Part shown: in pieces, positions 5,628 to 6,815 of the stretch | Layout of the letters: each line of letters opens with the position of its first letter | How positions within the stretch are numbered: position 1 is the stretch's first letter | Assembly: GCA_005239795.1 (NCBI GenBank) | Contig: SBBH01000191.1 | Coordinates: 1 to 6,815 of the forward strand | Direction of reading: 5' to 3' | Length of the DNA: 6,815 nucleotides | Source of the DNA: Planctomycetales bacterium | GTDB taxonomy: Bacteria > Planctomycetota > SBBH01 | Notes under the pieces: generated by a model | Database searches by the model: none | Seen by the model: only the letters and a program-made list of their open reading frames with translations | Told to the model about the DNA's origin: nothing | Program-made: the position numbers and the translations under genes

Positions 5628-6146
5628 CCGAACAGTCTGGGAAATCTTCGCGAGAATCTCTTTGCAAAAGGCGGGCAGGTCGTCCGGCTTGCGGCTCGTG
5701 ACGAGATTCCCGTCGACGACGACTTCCTGGTCGACCCAGTGGGCGCCGGCGTTGACGCAATCGTCCTTGATCGCCGAGAAGGAGGTGACCGTGCGCCCTT
5801 TGAGAATCCCCGCCGAGCAGAGAAGCCATCCCCCATGGCAGATCGCGCCGATCACCTTCTTTTGTGCATCGCAGTCGCGCACCAGCTGGACCATCGCGGG
5901 AAAGCGGCGCAGGAAATCGGGCGCCCACCCACCGGGGACGATGACGGCCGACAGATCCGCCGCCTTCACTTTGTCGATTGTCGTATCGGGCGTGATGGGA
6001 TATCCCGCCTTCCCCTTGTAGGAGGCTTGCGACCCGGTCCCCACTGAGACGACCTTCAACCCCGCCTCGCGGAACCGCAGGATCGGATACCACACCTCGA
6101 GATCCTGATAATCCTGCTCAACGAGGACGGCAACTTGAGTGGCCAT
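5604..6146 (-). CDS. DJ-1/PfpI-family protein (class I glutamine amidotransferase-like)
   Basis: The 180-residue product has the fold and length of the DJ-1/PfpI family: cytoplasmic proteins that include protein deglycases, peptidases and redox or stress proteins. Visible markers are the opening VAVLVEQDYQDLEVWYP with E17 in the usual acidic position, VIVPGGWAPDFLR (68-80), the nucleophile elbow AICHGGWLL with C103 followed by H104, and the late segment DQEVVVDGNLVTSRKPDDLPAF (139-160). The catalytic cysteine is intact, so an active enzyme is plausible; the substrate cannot be deduced. The ATG at 6146 is preferred because MATQVAVLVE aligns with the family start and a G-rich stretch (GGGGGTG) precedes it. 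A GTG at 6158 is possible. The gene is preceded by a G/T-rich repeat tract and overlaps the convergent DUF2807 gene by 24 bases at its 3' end. Confidence 0.9.
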   Translation of the reverse strand: MATQVAVLVEQDYQDLEVWYPILRFREAGLKVVSVGTGSQASYKGKAGYPITPDTTIDKVKAADLSAVIVPGGWAPDFLRRFPAMVQLVRDCDAQKKVIGAICHGGWLLCSAGILKGRTVTSFSAIKDDCVNAGAHWVDQEVVVDGNLVTSRKPDDLPAFCKEILAKISQTVRSSLDNLT

Positions 6147-6179
6147 AAGCACCCCCACTACGAAAACACGCCAAGGTCG

Positions 6180-6240
6180 TTTGGAGTTTATCCGTTTTGG
6201 CGTTTGTTTGGTGTTTGTCGTTTTGGAGTTTTGTGTTTAA
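6180..6240. repeat. G/T-rich tract with four TGGNGTTT motifs
   Basis: The plus strand holds TGGAGTTT (6182), TGGCGTTT (6198), TGGTGTTT (6209) and TGGAGTTT (6224), at intervals of 16, 11 and 15 bases. It has almost no C. The minus strand, which would be the leader of the DJ-1/PfpI gene, is therefore A/C-rich, G-poor and probably unstructured. It lies between the stop of the HELAH gene and the DJ-1/PfpI start. It could be a protein-binding array, a Rho-loading region or a decayed tandem repeat; nothing in it codes for protein. Confidence 0.5.
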
Positions 6241-6800
6241 AACTCACGCGCAAATCGCACCAAAAGAGCGCCATGAAGGCCTGCCGAGATGCTCACGATC
6301 CATGGGTTGTCGGGCCACTTCCAGCGTGCCAGATCCGCGGCGACGCTCGTGGCGAAATACCCCCGCAGGAATTCGCGCGACGGTCCGCCATAATCGGAGA
6401 TCAGATTGACATCGCCTTGGTCCTTTAAGGTCGCCTTCCCCCGGTCCGCCATCGATCCCCAGTACATCCCATTCAGGAAATGATTTTCCCGCCACCCCGG
6501 GACCCAGGGAAGCGCTTCCGCCGCCACTGTGTCGAAGAGATACCCCATCCGCCCCACGCGGCTGATTTTATCAGGATCGCCCGTTTTGTAGCGGAACCGG
6601 TAACTCAAGCCGCTGCGCCGCGTCGTGTAATCGACCCCCTCCGACTCGGCGTAGGCGGTATGCGCCAGTTCGTGAAGAGCAACCTGGCTGGCAAACCCCG
6701 CCCCGAACAACAGAACATCCCCGGGCTCGGTCGAAAGATAGGGGGATTCCGGCGAAAGGCATCCCCCCGAGACCAAGGCGGCCAGGAATGCGGTCGCCAC
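6237..6800 (-). CDS. Uncharacterised HExxH-motif protein, possibly envelope-located
   Basis: I do not recognise the family. The 187-residue product has a hydrophobic N-terminus (MATAFLAALVSGGCLSPES) that may be a signal or lipoprotein-type leader. The lipobox is not canonical and no basic residue precedes it. A second hydrophobic stretch, VLLFGAGFASQVA, runs straight into LHELAHTAYAESEG, with H43, E44 and H47 forming the HExxH pattern of zinc metalloproteases. The rest is rich in aromatic and charged residues, with a possible C-terminal hydrophobic helix (about 166-183, PWIVSISAGLHGALLVRF). A third metal ligand cannot be named with confidence. GTG at 6800 is chosen because GGGGAGG lies eight bases upstream. 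The frame stays open to the window edge, so an earlier start cannot be ruled out. The DJ-1/PfpI gene lies about 90 bases downstream on the same strand. Confidence 0.72.
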   Translation of the reverse strand: MATAFLAALVSGGCLSPESPYLSTEPGDVLLFGAGFASQVALHELAHTAYAESEGVDYTTRRSGLSYRFRYKTGDPDKISRVGRMGYLFDTVAAEALPWVPGWRENHFLNGMYWGSMADRGKATLKDQGDVNLISDYGGPSREFLRGYFATSVAADLARWKWPDNPWIVSISAGLHGALLVRFAREF

Positions 6801-6815
6801 GGGGGCGGCCTCCCC

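Noticed and set aside
6147..6158. GTG start at 6158 for the DJ-1/PfpI gene
   Set aside because: The four extra residues do not match the family start, and the ATG at 6146 has a G-rich stretch at suitable distance. It remains possible.

Overview
The window looks like chromosomal DNA of a GC-rich, probably Gram-negative bacterium. The basis is dense, closely spaced genes, frequent GTG starts, strong G/C bias at third codon positions, and murein-recycling enzymes of the anhydro-MurNAc type. The phylum cannot be fixed from the sequence alone. No rRNA, tRNA, CRISPR array, insertion sequence or phage gene is visible.

Left part (95-3821, minus strand, extremely GC-rich; 50 of 60 bases in 2281-2340 are G/C). 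Three genes form one tightly coupled operon, transcribed right to left as murQ, anmK and a sodium:solute symporter. AnmK phosphorylates and opens 1,6-anhydro-N-acetylmuramic acid to give MurNAc-6-phosphate. MurQ removes the lactyl ether to give GlcNAc-6-phosphate and D-lactate. The symporter is the natural candidate for importing the sugar. No PTS permease or MurR regulator is seen. Both junctions are start/stop overlaps. A plausible promoter and a small hairpin lie in front of murQ.

Middle part (3822-4883). A 280-base stretch carries the murQ promoter on one strand and, on the other, the remains of a small protein-like reading frame that lacks a start unless one base is skipped. It ends in an AT-rich promoter for a vapB-vapC type II toxin-antitoxin pair on the plus strand; the genes overlap by GTGA and the message may be leaderless. 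Behind vapC lies a nest of short repeats: an 8-bp inverted repeat inside the end of vapC and three related copies of a motif of about 25 bases, one inverted.

Right part (4884-6815). A plus-strand gene of much lower GC (29 of 60 bases in 5281-5340) encodes an exported DUF2807 (GIN-domain) protein with six GSG turns. It meets a minus-strand DJ-1/PfpI-family gene tail to tail, with a 24-base overlap. Upstream of the DJ-1/PfpI gene is a G/T-rich tract with four TGGNGTTT motifs. Beyond that, a minus-strand gene encodes an unrecognised protein with an HELAH (HExxH) zinc-binding-type motif. The functional themes are cell-wall sugar salvage, a toxin-antitoxin cassette with repeats, and envelope or stress proteins with no obvious link to the salvage operon.
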